This document shows positions 44,658 through 54,402 of a DNA stretch of 64,000 nt, in pieces. Origin of the DNA: Aureimonas sp. AU4 (GTDB taxonomy: Bacteria > Pseudomonadota > Alphaproteobacteria > Rhizobiales > Rhizobiaceae); NCBI RefSeq assembly GCF_001463765.1, contig NZ_BBWK01000027.1, positions 1-64,000 on the forward strand, in the 5' to 3' direction. Numbering within the stretch: the stretch's first letter is position 1; each line of letters begins with the position of its first letter. Both the position numbers and the translations under genes were made by a program. The notes beneath the pieces are model-generated. The model worked only from the letters and a program-made list of their open reading frames with translations. It was not told the origin of the DNA and ran no database searches.

Positions 44658-46067
44658 TCAAGGGGTGGTGGCAGTGACGGTGGCCGTCACCGCCGCCTGC
44701 GGTCCGCCCTTGAGAGCTGCGAGGATGCGTTCGGCCATGGCGTCGTAGTTGCCGTCGAAGTGGTGCCCGCCGTCGATCGGCAGCTTCGTCACGCCTGCGA
44801 GTTTGGGGTCGAGGCAGGCCGTGTCGGTCTCCTCGGTCCCGTAGACGCAGAGCACCTTGGCGGCAGGGATCGAGGCCGCCGAGGCGACGACGCCGCGATC
44901 GCCCGTCGACATGCCGAGCCAGCCGCCGACCGAGATCTGGAAGCCTGTCTGAAGCGAGGGCGCGAGCAGGCCGACCAGCGTCACGCGGTCGCGCAGCGTC
45001 TGCGGCAGGAAGCCGTAGGCGAAGGGCAGGGTGTCGGCGCCGAAGGAATAGCCCATCAGGGCGACGGGGATGCCGGGTTTGGGCTTGGCGTCGGCGAGCA
45101 TGTCGCCGATGTCGGACGCCATCTGCTCGGGCGTCTTCTCGCTCCAGAAGTAGCGCAGGGAATCGACGCCGATCACCTCCACGCCGTGTTCGGTGAGCCA
45201 GTCGCCGATGGTCTTGTCGAGATCGCGCCAGCCGCCGTCACCCGAGAAGAAGATCACGGTTGCCACCGGGTCGCCCTTCGGCTTGCCGACCACGATCGGC
45301 AGCGCGGAGTTGTCGGCCTCGGCGATCTTCACGGCCGCCTCGACGCCCGCGTCCTGCCGCTCGCCGGCATCCGTGCCGATCTCGGTTCCCGCATGGAGCG
45401 TTCCCGTCAGCGGCGTCGGCGCCGGCGTGCCCGAATCCAGGACGAAGGTGAAGGGCTGCGGCAGTTCCGCCGTGCGGTCGTAGCTGAACGTGTTGTGGCC
45501 CTCGGGGGTCGCCTTGGCGCCCTCGCAGACCGGCAGGCGCGAGCGGGCGGTGTCGGAGGGCTGGATCGCGACGCCGCCGGCGAGCGTTGCCGCCGGCGCG
45601 TCCGCCACGGCGGCGTAGGCCATGGTGCCGCCTTCGCCCCGGCCGATCACGACCGGATGGAAGTAGGTGTCGAGCTGGAGCGCGCGCAGCGCCTCCTTGG
45701 CGATGCCCTCGAGATCCGACCCGAGATAGATGCAGTCGTCGCCGGCCTCGATCTCGGCCTCGACGCCCGCGCGCCAGCGGTCGAGGTCGACCGGCAGGAC
45801 GATCAGGCCGCTGTCGACGAGGTCGGCCGCGAGCGACCGGTCGGCAGCCGTGAGGCCGCCGCCGTCGGAGATCAGGACCGCCAGACCCGTCGCTTCGCCG
45901 TCGGGCGAGAGGACCGGCACGTTGGTCATGTTCTCGTAGGAGACCGTGGTGGCCGGGACCGCCTCGGCGGTGTCTGTGCCCACCGCCCGCATGACGAGCG
46001 CGCCGGTGGCGGCTCCCGCCAGGATCACGGCACCGAGCGAGGTGAGAACGAGTGCGATGCGGTTCAT
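44658..46067 (-). CDS. acvB: AcvB/VirJ family protein, lysyl-phosphatidylglycerol-associated periplasmic hydrolase
   Basis: A 469-residue exported protein with an N-terminal signal or anchor (MNRIALVLTSLGAVILAGAATG). It has two alpha/beta-hydrolase-like halves: an N-terminal half with VVIGRGEGGTMAYA and a C-terminal half with the nucleophile elbow MGYSFGADTLPF (about residue 340) and the final DGGHHFDGNY. In Agrobacterium, AcvB is encoded downstream of lpiA and degrades lysyl-phosphatidylglycerol; VirJ is its Ti-plasmid homologue. The same gene order and a four-base overlap with the upstream lpiA gene support this function here. Confidence 0.88.
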   Translation of the reverse strand: MNRIALVLTSLGAVILAGAATGALVMRAVGTDTAEAVPATTVSYENMTNVPVLSPDGEATGLAVLISDGGGLTAADRSLAADLVDSGLIVLPVDLDRWRAGVEAEIEAGDDCIYLGSDLEGIAKEALRALQLDTYFHPVVIGRGEGGTMAYAAVADAPAATLAGGVAIQPSDTARSRLPVCEGAKATPEGHNTFSYDRTAELPQPFTFVLDSGTPAPTPLTGTLHAGTEIGTDAGERQDAGVEAAVKIAEADNSALPIVVGKPKGDPVATVIFFSGDGGWRDLDKTIGDWLTEHGVEVIGVDSLRYFWSEKTPEQMASDIGDMLADAKPKPGIPVALMGYSFGADTLPFAYGFLPQTLRDRVTLVGLLAPSLQTGFQISVGGWLGMSTGDRGVVASAASIPAAKVLCVYGTEETDTACLDPKLAGVTKLPIDGGHHFDGNYDAMAERILAALKGGPQAAVTATVTATTP

Positions 46068-48664
46068 GGCAGCTTGGGCCGTCCTGAGATGAGCGTGGTC
46101 ACGTCGACGAGAACCTTGGCCGTGTCGAAGCCGCCGGGGCAGACGAGGTAGTGCGGTGTCCAGACCGGCCCGAACTTCTGCTTGAAGGCCTTCAGGCCGT
46201 CGAAGTGGTAGAAGGATCCGCCACGCCGGTAAAGAAACGAGCCGAAGCGGTTCCAGCGCGAGGCGCCGCGCCGGTCCACGAGGCCCGACAGCGGGGCCGC
46301 GCCGAGGTCGAACCACTGGTAGCCCTCGGCCTTGGCGTGGAGCATCAGGCGCGTGAAGAGCGCGTCCATGATGATGCGCGACACGTTGGGCAGGAAGCGC
46401 ATGAGATCGATCGAGAGCTCGTACTTGTCGGCGCCGCGCCACAGGTTCGCGAAGGCAACGATCTGGCCTTCCTTCTTCAGGACCGCCATGTCGAAGTGGC
46501 GGAGATAGGCGGGATCGAAGTAGCCGAGCGAGAAGCCTTTCTCCGAGCCCGACTTGATGGCGAGCCAGGCGTCCGAGACCGCGCGCAGCTCGTCCATGGA
46601 GGCCGCGACCTCCTCGCGGCTGATGATCGAGAACTCGAGACCCTCGCGCTCGGCGCGCCGGACCGCCGTGCGCAGGTCCTGCTTCTTCGGGCCGTCGGTG
46701 TTGAACTTGGTGAGATCGACACGTGCGACCTCGCCGAGTTTCAGCGCGACCAGCCCCATGTCGAGGAAGAGCGGAAGGCTTTCGGGCCGGACCTGGTAGA
46801 AGACCGGACGCTCGGCCTCACGGTCCGCCTTGTCACGGAAGGCCCAGGCGAGGTCCGCCATGATGTCGGGCGGGGCGACGGGCTCCCCGAGTGCGATCAG
46901 GCTGCCGCCCGAGCGGGCGTACATGACGAAGCCGCGCTTGTCGGGCGAGAACAGGAAGCGCTTGTCGCCGAGAAGCGCTAGGGCAGCGGCCGTGTGCGGC
47001 GAGGCGGCGACGATGGGCGCGACCTCGGGGGGCACTTCGGAGCGCTTCTGCACACGCTCGGTGCGCCGGTGAATCGCGACGTCGAGTCCGACCGCCGCCA
47101 GCACCGCGAAGGCGACGAGGCTGGCGCGCAGGAAGCGCGGCGCGTTGCCGTGGGTCGCGAAGTCGAACCAGAGCGTGTTGGCGTAGTCGACATTGCGATA
47201 GGCGAGAAGGCCGAGCCACACCGTGGCGATCAGCGTCGCGCAGACGGCGGCAAGCCAGCCCCAAGTGATCGCGAAGGGATTGATGCCGGACCGCCGGTAG
47301 AAGGCGTGGCGGAAGCCGAGCAGAAGCACCGCGAGGATCAGGAGTAGGATCGCCTCCTCCCAATCGAGCCCCTTCAGGATCGAGAAGGCGGCACCTGCGA
47401 TGAGGAGCCCGATCGAGACCACCCAGGCGCGCCACAGCCGCTTGGCCAGACCCCGTGCGACGACCAGCAGCGCCACGCCGACCACGGTCGCGGCCAAATG
47501 CGTGATCTCGATGAAGGGCAGGGGAAGATAGGCGTGTAGGATCGTCAGGCGCTCGTAGACGCCGGGCGTCGAGCCGGACGCGAGAAGCACGATGCCGCCC
47601 GCGAAGGCCAGAACCGCCACGGTCGGCGGGACCATCGGCTCGAAGACGCGTACGAACTCGCGCGTCGGCCCCTTGATGGCGTCGCGCCGCCGAACGGCCT
47701 CCACCGCCAGCAGCGCCACGACGGTGAGGACGAGCGGCAGGACGGTGTAGATCAACCGGTAGATCAGCAGCGCGGCGACGACGTCGGCCCGGTTCTCGAG
47801 GCCGAGGCTGACGACGATCGTCGCCTCGAAGGCGCCGAGGCCGCCCGGCGCGCTGGAGGCGACGCCCACCACCACGGCCACCGCGAAGATCACGGCGAAG
47901 AGCACGAAGGATCCGACGCTGCCCTCCGGCATCAGGACGTAGAGGACGCCCGCCGCCGCCGCGAGGTCGACGATGCCGGCCGCGATCTGGATCAGCGCGC
48001 CGTTGCCCGAGGGAAGCGGCAGCGACAGCTTGCCGATGCTGGCGCGCCGGTCGCCGTAGGAGAGCCAGATCACGAAGCCGACCACGGCCGCCACGAGCCC
48101 AGCGCCGAGCGCGATCTCGGCAAACAGCCCGAGGTCGCGCAGAACCGGCACGTCGCCGGGATCGACGAGAAGCGCTGCACCCACCATCAGCGCGAGGGCG
48201 AACCAGAGCGCGAACCAGGATGTCCCGACGATGCGGCCGATGTCGGCGAGCTCGATGCCGCCGGACTTGTAGACGTGGTAGCGCAGCGCGCCGCCGGTCA
48301 GGAGCGGGAAGCCGAGGGCGTTCGACACGGCGTAGCCCGCCGCCCCGACGGCGGCCGCCATCGGCCGCGTGACGCGGCCCGGTGCGATCGTGTCCACGGC
48401 CACGACGTCGTAGAGCGAGACGGCCGCAAAGCTCAGGACCGTCAGGAGGACGGCCAGAACGAGGTCGCGCGTGCTGACGGCCGAGAGCGCCTGGCGGACG
48501 TCGGCGAGCGAGAGCTCGGAGACCATGTGCTCCAGCGCCACGAAGGCGGCGAGCGTGATGGCGACGCCGATCACGATCGGAAGGAAACGCTTCCAGGCCG
48601 GCGCGGACTCGGCCGCGGGCAGCGATGAAGCGGGTGCTTCGGTCCGTTCGACGCCAGTTGTCAT
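46064..48664 (-). CDS. lpiA: Lysylphosphatidylglycerol synthase/flippase (MprF/LpiA)
   Basis: An 866-residue bifunctional inner-membrane protein. The N-terminal part (about residues 20-530) has 13-14 helices forming the flippase, with GGALRYHVYKSGG and PGGLGAFEATIVVSLG, both typical of MprF. The C-terminal DUF2156/GNAT-like domain (about 570-855) transfers lysine from lysyl-tRNA to phosphatidylglycerol, with WFDLGAAPLSG and FLYRRGGSFYHFDGLKAFKQKF (in two parts). It reduces the negative charge of the membrane and gives resistance to cationic peptides and acid. The ATG at 48664 is chosen because the upstream frame is not protein-like. It forms an operon with acvB. Confidence 0.93.
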   Translation of the reverse strand: MTTGVERTEAPASSLPAAESAPAWKRFLPIVIGVAITLAAFVALEHMVSELSLADVRQALSAVSTRDLVLAVLLTVLSFAAVSLYDVVAVDTIAPGRVTRPMAAAVGAAGYAVSNALGFPLLTGGALRYHVYKSGGIELADIGRIVGTSWFALWFALALMVGAALLVDPGDVPVLRDLGLFAEIALGAGLVAAVVGFVIWLSYGDRRASIGKLSLPLPSGNGALIQIAAGIVDLAAAAGVLYVLMPEGSVGSFVLFAVIFAVAVVVGVASSAPGGLGAFEATIVVSLGLENRADVVAALLIYRLIYTVLPLVLTVVALLAVEAVRRRDAIKGPTREFVRVFEPMVPPTVAVLAFAGGIVLLASGSTPGVYERLTILHAYLPLPFIEITHLAATVVGVALLVVARGLAKRLWRAWVVSIGLLIAGAAFSILKGLDWEEAILLLILAVLLLGFRHAFYRRSGINPFAITWGWLAAVCATLIATVWLGLLAYRNVDYANTLWFDFATHGNAPRFLRASLVAFAVLAAVGLDVAIHRRTERVQKRSEVPPEVAPIVAASPHTAAALALLGDKRFLFSPDKRGFVMYARSGGSLIALGEPVAPPDIMADLAWAFRDKADREAERPVFYQVRPESLPLFLDMGLVALKLGEVARVDLTKFNTDGPKKQDLRTAVRRAEREGLEFSIISREEVAASMDELRAVSDAWLAIKSGSEKGFSLGYFDPAYLRHFDMAVLKKEGQIVAFANLWRGADKYELSIDLMRFLPNVSRIIMDALFTRLMLHAKAEGYQWFDLGAAPLSGLVDRRGASRWNRFGSFLYRRGGSFYHFDGLKAFKQKFGPVWTPHYLVCPGGFDTAKVLVDVTTLISGRPKLP

Positions 48665-49013
48665 GCCCGGACGATCCCCGTGGTTGAGAACGGTTGCACG
48701 ACCCTTCCCGGACCGGCCGCCCGCGCATCTACCCAAACGGTGGGGCGACACAAGGGGCGCTCCCTTACGTTCCGCCATTTTAATCCGGCCGGCGACTGGA
48801 CGACCATGGTTCGCGCAAGACCCGACGCGAGCCGGACACCCTCGGACGGTGTGTTTTGACCGGCTGGTAAAATTATTTGACGGCCCCCGTTTTCTGGGAT
48901 CATTCTGATCTGGAACGGTTCAAGACGATCCGCTCTCCAGGGGATCGCTCCGAGCCGCGAGGATCAACAGCCCTTCCGGCGCCTCGGGCGCCGCGGGCCA
49001 CGGAGGCGCGTTC
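48665..49013. other. Divergent regulatory region between lpiA and preT
   Basis: A gene-free stretch of 349 bases. It contains a RutR-like operator (48856-48871) next to AT-rich sequence (TAAAATTATTTGACGG) likely to be the preT promoter. No clear lpiA control element was identified. Confidence 0.5.
48856..48871. promoter_or_regulatory. RutR operator-like site upstream of preTA
   Basis: TTGACCGGCTGGTAAA agrees with the E. coli RutR consensus TTGACCA-NN-TGGTCAA at 12 of 14 defined positions. It lies 143 bases upstream of the preT ATG, and rutR is encoded in the same locus. RutR is released from DNA by uracil or thymine, so this would make preTA pyrimidine-inducible. Confidence 0.7.
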
Positions 49014-50435
49014 ATGCCGCATCAGACGCTGGGTCCCGACATCGCCCACGGGCGCCTCGACGCCGCCGACATCGCCAGCGGCTTCACCGATCTTCATCCG
49101 CCGCTGGAGGCGCACGAGGCGCTGGTCGAGGCGGACCGCTGCTACTTCTGCTTCGATGCGCCCTGCATGCAGGCCTGCCCGACCTCGATCGACGTGCCGC
49201 TCTTCATCCGCCAGATCCAGACCGGCACGCCGCTGGCCGCCGGTCGCACGATCCTCGACAGCAACATCCTGGGCGGCATGTGCGCCCGCGTCTGTCCCAC
49301 CGAGACGCTCTGCGAGGAGGCGTGCGTGCGCGAGGCGGCGGAAGGCAAGCCCGTGAAGATCGGCATGCTGCAGCGCTTTGCCACGGACCGCGTGCTCGAG
49401 ACCGGCGATCATCCGTTCGAGCGGGCGGCGCCGACCGGCTGCACGGTCGCGGTGGTGGGCGCGGGGCCAGCGGGCCTGTCCTGCGCCCACCGCCTCGCGA
49501 TGCTCGGCCACGACGTCACGCTCTTCGACGCGCGGCCCAAGGCCGGTGGCCTCAACGAATACGGCATCGCCGCCTACAAGGCGACGGGCGGCTTCGCGCA
49601 AGCCGAGGTGGACTTCGTTCTGGGCATCGGCGGCATCCGGCTCGAGACCGGCAAGGTGCTCGGCCGCGACATCCACCTCACGGACCTGCGCGCCGACTTC
49701 GACGCGGTGTTCCTCGGCATCGGCCTGTCCGGCGTCAACGCGCTCGGCGCGGACGGCGAGGGGGCGGGCGGCTCGCACGACGCGGTGGCCTGGATCGCGG
49801 ACCTGCGTCAGACCGTCGACCTGTCGCAGCTGCCGGTGGGCCGGCGAGTCGTCGTGGTGGGCGGCGGCATGACGGCGGTGGACGCCGCCGTGCAGGCCAA
49901 GGCGCTGGGCGCCGAGGAGGTGACGCTCGCCTACCGGCGCGGACGCGCCGCGATGAACGCCTCGCGCTACGAGCAGGAACTCGCACAGACGCGCGGCGTG
50001 CATATCCGCTGCAACCTCGCACCCCGCCGCATCCTCGCCGAGAACGGGCACGTCATCGGCATCGAGATGGAGCGCACGCGCGAGGAGGGTGGATCGCTCC
50101 GCTACACCGGCGAAAGCGTGGTGATCGAAGCCGATCAGGTCTTCAAGGCGATCGGCCAGCAGCTCGTCGCCGACGGCCTGTCCGACGAGACCGACGGCAT
50201 CGCGATCGAGGGCGGCCGCATCCGGGTCGACCGGGAGCGGCGCACGAGCCTGTCGCGCGTCTGGGCCGGCGGCGACTGCGTCAAGGGCGGCTCTGATCTT
50301 ACCGTCGTCGCCGTGGAGGACGGCAAGGTCGCTGCCCTCTCGATCGACGCCGCCTTGAGGGCGGCCACGGTGCCAGCCGGGCTCGCCGGCCGGCTTCTCG
50401 ACGCCACGACCCCTCTTCACGCCCCCGAGCGCTGA
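49014..50435 (+). CDS. preT: Dihydropyrimidine dehydrogenase (NAD+), small subunit PreT
   Basis: A 473-residue iron-sulfur flavoprotein that takes electrons from NAD(P)H and passes them to PreA. The N-terminal Fe-S domain has CYFCFDAPCMQACPTSID (about 43-60) and CARVCPTETLCEEACV (about 88-103). It is followed by FAD-binding GAGPAGLSCAHRL (about 149-161) and NAD(P)-binding VVGGGMTAVDAAVQA. The architecture is that of glutamate synthase small subunit relatives and E. coli PreT. It reduces uracil and thymine to their dihydro forms, the first step of reductive pyrimidine breakdown. preA follows after 15 bases. Confidence 0.95.
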   Translation: MPHQTLGPDIAHGRLDAADIASGFTDLHPPLEAHEALVEADRCYFCFDAPCMQACPTSIDVPLFIRQIQTGTPLAAGRTILDSNILGGMCARVCPTETLCEEACVREAAEGKPVKIGMLQRFATDRVLETGDHPFERAAPTGCTVAVVGAGPAGLSCAHRLAMLGHDVTLFDARPKAGGLNEYGIAAYKATGGFAQAEVDFVLGIGGIRLETGKVLGRDIHLTDLRADFDAVFLGIGLSGVNALGADGEGAGGSHDAVAWIADLRQTVDLSQLPVGRRVVVVGGGMTAVDAAVQAKALGAEEVTLAYRRGRAAMNASRYEQELAQTRGVHIRCNLAPRRILAENGHVIGIEMERTREEGGSLRYTGESVVIEADQVFKAIGQQLVADGLSDETDGIAIEGGRIRVDRERRTSLSRVWAGGDCVKGGSDLTVVAVEDGKVAALSIDAALRAATVPAGLAGRLLDATTPLHAPER

Positions 50436-50450
50436 CACGGAGCCCGACCC

Positions 50451-51794
50451 ATGGCCGACCTTTCGACGAGCTTCCTCGGTATCCGTTCGCCCAACCCGTT
50501 CTGGCTGGCCTCGGCGCCGCCCACCGACAAGGAGTACAACGTCCAGCGCGCCTTCGAGCAGGGCTGGGGCGGGGTGGTCTGGAAGACGCTGGGCGAGGGC
50601 GACCCCGTCGTGAACGTCAACGGGCCGCGCTACGGCGCGATCCACGGACCCGACCGGCGCCTTCTGGGCCTCAACAACATCGAGCTCATCACCGATCGCT
50701 CGCTCGACACGAACCTCGAGGAGATTGCGCGGGTCAAGCGCAACTGGCCGGACCGGGCCATGATCGTCTCGCTGATGGTGCCCTGCGAGGAGGACAGCTG
50801 GCAGCGCATCCTCAAGGTGGTGGACCAGACGGGCGCGGACGGGGTCGAGCTTAACTTCGGCTGCCCGCACGGCATGTCGGAGCGCGGCATGGGCTCGGCC
50901 GTCGGCCAGGTGCCCGAATACATCGAGATGGTGGCGCGCTGGTGCAAGCAGCATTCGCGACTGCCCGTGATCGTGAAGCTGACGCCCAACATCACCGACA
51001 TCCGCTACCCCGCCCGCGCCGCCAAGCGCGGCGGGGCCGACGCGGTGTCGCTCATCAACACCATCTCGTCGATCGTCTCGATCGACCTCGACAACTTCGC
51101 GCCGACCCCGACCATCGACGGCAAGGGCAGCCACGGCGGCTATTGCGGGCCGGCGGTGAAGCCGATCGCGCTCAACATGGTGGCCGAGATCGCACGCGAT
51201 CCCGAGACCTGGGGCCTGCCCATGTCAGGGATCGGCGGCATCACGACCTGGCGCGACGCGGCCGAGTTCATCGCGCTCGGCTGCGGCACGGTGCAGGTCT
51301 GCACGGCGGCGATGACCTACGGGTTCAAGGTCGTGCGCGAGATGACCGAGGGCCTCTCGGACTGGATGGACCAGAAGGGCTACGCCACGATCGAGGACTT
51401 CCGCGGCCGCGCCGCGCCCAACGTCACCGACTGGCAGTATCTGAACCTCGCCTACGTGACCAAGGCGCGGATCGACCAGGACCTCTGCATCTCGTGCGGC
51501 CGCTGCCACATCGCCTGCGAGGATACCTCGCACCAGGCGATCACCAACATGGTCGACGGACGCCGCCGCTTCGAGGTGATCGACGAGGAATGCGTCGGCT
51601 GCAATCTTTGCGTCAACGTCTGCCCGGTCGAGAACTGCATCACGATGGAGCGTATCGCGGGTGTCGATCCCCGAACCGGCAAGCCGATCCCGGACGGTTA
51701 CTCGAACTGGACGGTGCATCCGAACAACCCGATGCGCCGCGAGACGATGCAATTCGCGCCCGAGCCGGTTCGTCTTCCCGATGCGGCGGAGTGA
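50451..51794 (+). CDS. preA: Dihydropyrimidine dehydrogenase (NAD+), catalytic subunit PreA
   Basis: A 447-residue subunit with an FMN-binding dihydroorotate dehydrogenase-like barrel (about residues 5-310) containing NPFWLASAPPTDKEYNVQRA (substrate loop), VELNFGCPHGMSERGMGSA (catalytic Cys in the mobile loop), and KLTPNITDI. A C-terminal ferredoxin domain has two 4Fe-4S motifs: CISCGRCHIACED and CVGCNLCVNVCPVENC. It reduces uracil and thymine using electrons from PreT. The operon with preT is followed by a 64-base gap before the GGDEF/EAL gene. Confidence 0.95.
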   Translation: MADLSTSFLGIRSPNPFWLASAPPTDKEYNVQRAFEQGWGGVVWKTLGEGDPVVNVNGPRYGAIHGPDRRLLGLNNIELITDRSLDTNLEEIARVKRNWPDRAMIVSLMVPCEEDSWQRILKVVDQTGADGVELNFGCPHGMSERGMGSAVGQVPEYIEMVARWCKQHSRLPVIVKLTPNITDIRYPARAAKRGGADAVSLINTISSIVSIDLDNFAPTPTIDGKGSHGGYCGPAVKPIALNMVAEIARDPETWGLPMSGIGGITTWRDAAEFIALGCGTVQVCTAAMTYGFKVVREMTEGLSDWMDQKGYATIEDFRGRAAPNVTDWQYLNLAYVTKARIDQDLCISCGRCHIACEDTSHQAITNMVDGRRRFEVIDEECVGCNLCVNVCPVENCITMERIAGVDPRTGKPIPDGYSNWTVHPNNPMRRETMQFAPEPVRLPDAAE

Positions 51795-51858
51795 CAAGAC
51801 GAAATTCCCGCGTCGCGATGCGATAAGCGTAACGGAAGAATAAGATACAGCGGCAATA

Positions 51859-54393
51859 GTGAAACAACGCGAGCGGGCGAAACATAAAAGGTTGCCCGCC
51901 GCCTCGCTTCGCAAGCCTTTCCGGGTGCCCGCCGTGCGTCTGTCCATCAATGCGAAACTCATTGCCAGCGGGGTGATCCTGGCGGCGATCGCGTCGGCCT
52001 TCTCGTTTCAGATGTATCGGGGAACGGGCACGCTTGGGCAGACCGTCCAGGCCGTGTTCGACTTCGGGGTGGATCCGCTTCGGGATGTCGATGCGGCCAT
52101 CGCGCGGGTGCAGCGCCTTCAGGACCGGGTCGTCTCGGACACGGAGGATGCGGGCGAGCCGCTCGCGATCGACGGGGAGATGCAGGCCAGGGTGCTCGAC
52201 GACCTGTCGGCCGCGCTCGGCGCGCTGCGCAAGGCCGGCACGCGTATCGGCGATCCCGCTCTCACCCAGCAACTGCAGCAGGTCGACTTCGCGATGTCGC
52301 GCCTGCGCGCGACCGAGGGTGACGTCACGCGTCGCTTCCTGCGGCGCGAACTGGCGGAAACGCTGGCGGGTCTCGAGGACATGACCCGGAACCTCCAGCA
52401 GGGCATCCAGCGCCTGCGCGACGACACCTCGACGCAGAGCCGGCAGCTGACGGACCTCAACTGGTTATCGCTCGCCGCGCTCCTGGGCGCGGGCGTTCTT
52501 CTGATCGCCTATCTCGGCTGGAGCATCTCGGGCCCGATTCGCCGCGCGGCCATGACGCTGCGTGACGTGGGCGGCGACGACGAACCCCTGCCGCGGCGTC
52601 GATCCAGAAACGCGCTGCAGGATCTCGCCAACGCGGTCGCCTTCGTCGAGGCGCTGGTCGTCCAGCGGGCCGATGCGGCACAGCAGCGCGACACCGACCA
52701 GAAGGAGCGCGCCGAGCACGAGGTCGCCGCCCAGCGCCGGCGCTTCGACGCGGCGCTGGATCGCATGTCCCAGGCCTACTGCCTGCTCGACCGGGACGGC
52801 GACCTGCAATCGGCCAACGAGGCCTTCTACCGTCTCTTCCCGAACGTGACGCGAAAGGCGACAGCCGCTCTTCTTGCGGCCGATGCCGATCTCGGGCCGC
52901 TGTTGGCCGAGCCGGCCAGCCGCGAGACCCCCCGGCGGCTCGGCGTGGGGCGCAGCGTCTATCTCCTGCGTCATCGCGCGGCGCGGACCGGGGACGAGAT
53001 CCTCGTTTTCGAGGACGTGACGGACCGCGAGGCCGCGCGCGAGGCGATCGAGCGTCTCGAGGGCGAGGATGCGCTGACCTCGCTCCCGAACCGTCCCGCC
53101 TTTATCGCCCATATCGAGCAGCTCATCGGCGGCGGCGACCGCTTCACGCTCGTCGCGCTCGATATCGAGGGGTTCCGCAACATCAACACGACGCTCGGCC
53201 ACGGCGCCGGCGACGAGGTGCTGCGGCAGGTCGGCCGCCGGGTCGCGACCGCGGCCGGCACCGATGCCTTCGTGGCGCGGCTGGGTGCGGACGAGTTCGG
53301 CATCGCGCTCGCTCGGCAGGCCGACGCGTCGGCGGCCGAGCGGCTGATGCGCGCAATCCTCCTTGATCTGCAGGAGAAGCCGGTCGTGGTCGCCGGTCGC
53401 CCGCTCTCCGCGCGCGTCGCGGCCGGCGTCGTTCCCATCGCCGCCGCCGCAGATCGGACGGAAGCACTCGACGCGCACAGCGCCATGCAGGACTGCGAGG
53501 TCGCCCTCCACCGCGCCAAGAGCGAGGGCTCGGCGCAGCTTCAGGTCTTCGCGCCGGAGCTGCGGGCCGAGATGGAGGCGCGGCGCCGGCTTGTGGCCGA
53601 CCTGCACGACGCCATGGCACGCAACGAGTTCGAACTCTACTTCCAGCCGATCGTCGACTGCCGCCGCAAGACCGTCTCGGGCTTCGAGGCGTTGGCCCGT
53701 TGGGCGCATCCGCAGCGGGGCATGGTGTCGCCGGCCGAGTTCATTCCCGTGATGGAAGAGGCGGGCATGATCGGGGCGCTGGGCCGCTTCGTCCTGCGCG
53801 AGGGCTGCCGACAGGCGGCACGCTGGCCGAGCGACCTGTCGATCTCGCTCAACCTGTCGCCGCTGCAATTCAAGAGCCCGACGCTCCTCTCCGACGTGCG
53901 CAACGCGCTGGCGTCCAGCGGACTGTCGCCGGACCGGCTGCATCTGGAGGTGACGGAGTCGCTCTTCCTCGACGATGCGGAAGGGGTGCTGCAGACCCTG
54001 CAGAGCCTGCGCCAGATGGGGCTCGTCGTCTCGATGGACGATTTCGGCACCGGCTATTCCTCGCTCGGCTATCTCAGCCGCTTCCCGTTCGACAAGATCA
54101 AGATCGACCAGTCCTTCGTGCGCGACATGGCGCGGCCGGAGAACATCGCGATCGTGCGCGCCGTCATGGGGCTCGGCACGGCCATGCGCATGACGGTCGT
54201 GGCGGAGGGCGTCGAGACCGTCGAGCAGATGCAGCAGCTGGAGCGCGAGGGCTGCCGCGAGATGCAGGGCTACCTCTTCTCCCGGCCTCGTCCCGCGGGC
54301 GATCTTCCCAAGATGCTGATGGAGATCCGCTCGCGCTTTCGCGCCGACGGCTACGGCGTGGTGCGCGCGGACAACGACGCCCGGCGCGCCTGA
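51859..54393 (+). CDS. GGDEF-EAL c-di-GMP protein with membrane sensor region
   Basis: An 844-residue membrane protein. Two helices (about residues 32-54 and 200-222) bracket a helical periplasmic domain, followed by a PAS-like domain (about 295-390), a GGDEF domain (about 405-565) and an EAL domain (about 585-830). The cyclase motif reads GADEF near residue 476, not GGDEF, so synthesis activity is uncertain. The EAL motif is intact (FEALARW near 609), with DDFGTGYSSLGYL and the DQSF segment, so c-di-GMP hydrolysis is likely. The start is GTG at 51859 with a poor ribosome site and is not certain. The gene lies in a pyrimidine cluster and ends 9 bases from the convergent rutR. Confidence 0.85.
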   Translation: MKQRERAKHKRLPAASLRKPFRVPAVRLSINAKLIASGVILAAIASAFSFQMYRGTGTLGQTVQAVFDFGVDPLRDVDAAIARVQRLQDRVVSDTEDAGEPLAIDGEMQARVLDDLSAALGALRKAGTRIGDPALTQQLQQVDFAMSRLRATEGDVTRRFLRRELAETLAGLEDMTRNLQQGIQRLRDDTSTQSRQLTDLNWLSLAALLGAGVLLIAYLGWSISGPIRRAAMTLRDVGGDDEPLPRRRSRNALQDLANAVAFVEALVVQRADAAQQRDTDQKERAEHEVAAQRRRFDAALDRMSQAYCLLDRDGDLQSANEAFYRLFPNVTRKATAALLAADADLGPLLAEPASRETPRRLGVGRSVYLLRHRAARTGDEILVFEDVTDREAAREAIERLEGEDALTSLPNRPAFIAHIEQLIGGGDRFTLVALDIEGFRNINTTLGHGAGDEVLRQVGRRVATAAGTDAFVARLGADEFGIALARQADASAAERLMRAILLDLQEKPVVVAGRPLSARVAAGVVPIAAAADRTEALDAHSAMQDCEVALHRAKSEGSAQLQVFAPELRAEMEARRRLVADLHDAMARNEFELYFQPIVDCRRKTVSGFEALARWAHPQRGMVSPAEFIPVMEEAGMIGALGRFVLREGCRQAARWPSDLSISLNLSPLQFKSPTLLSDVRNALASSGLSPDRLHLEVTESLFLDDAEGVLQTLQSLRQMGLVVSMDDFGTGYSSLGYLSRFPFDKIKIDQSFVRDMARPENIAIVRAVMGLGTAMRMTVVAEGVETVEQMQQLEREGCREMQGYLFSRPRPAGDLPKMLMEIRSRFRADGYGVVRADNDARRA

Positions 54394-54402
54394 CGCGGGC
54401 GC

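Noticed and set aside
52465-53943. 492-codon minus-strand ORF opposite the GGDEF/EAL gene
   Set aside because: Shadow frame with no domain; the plus strand carries intact EAL motifs.
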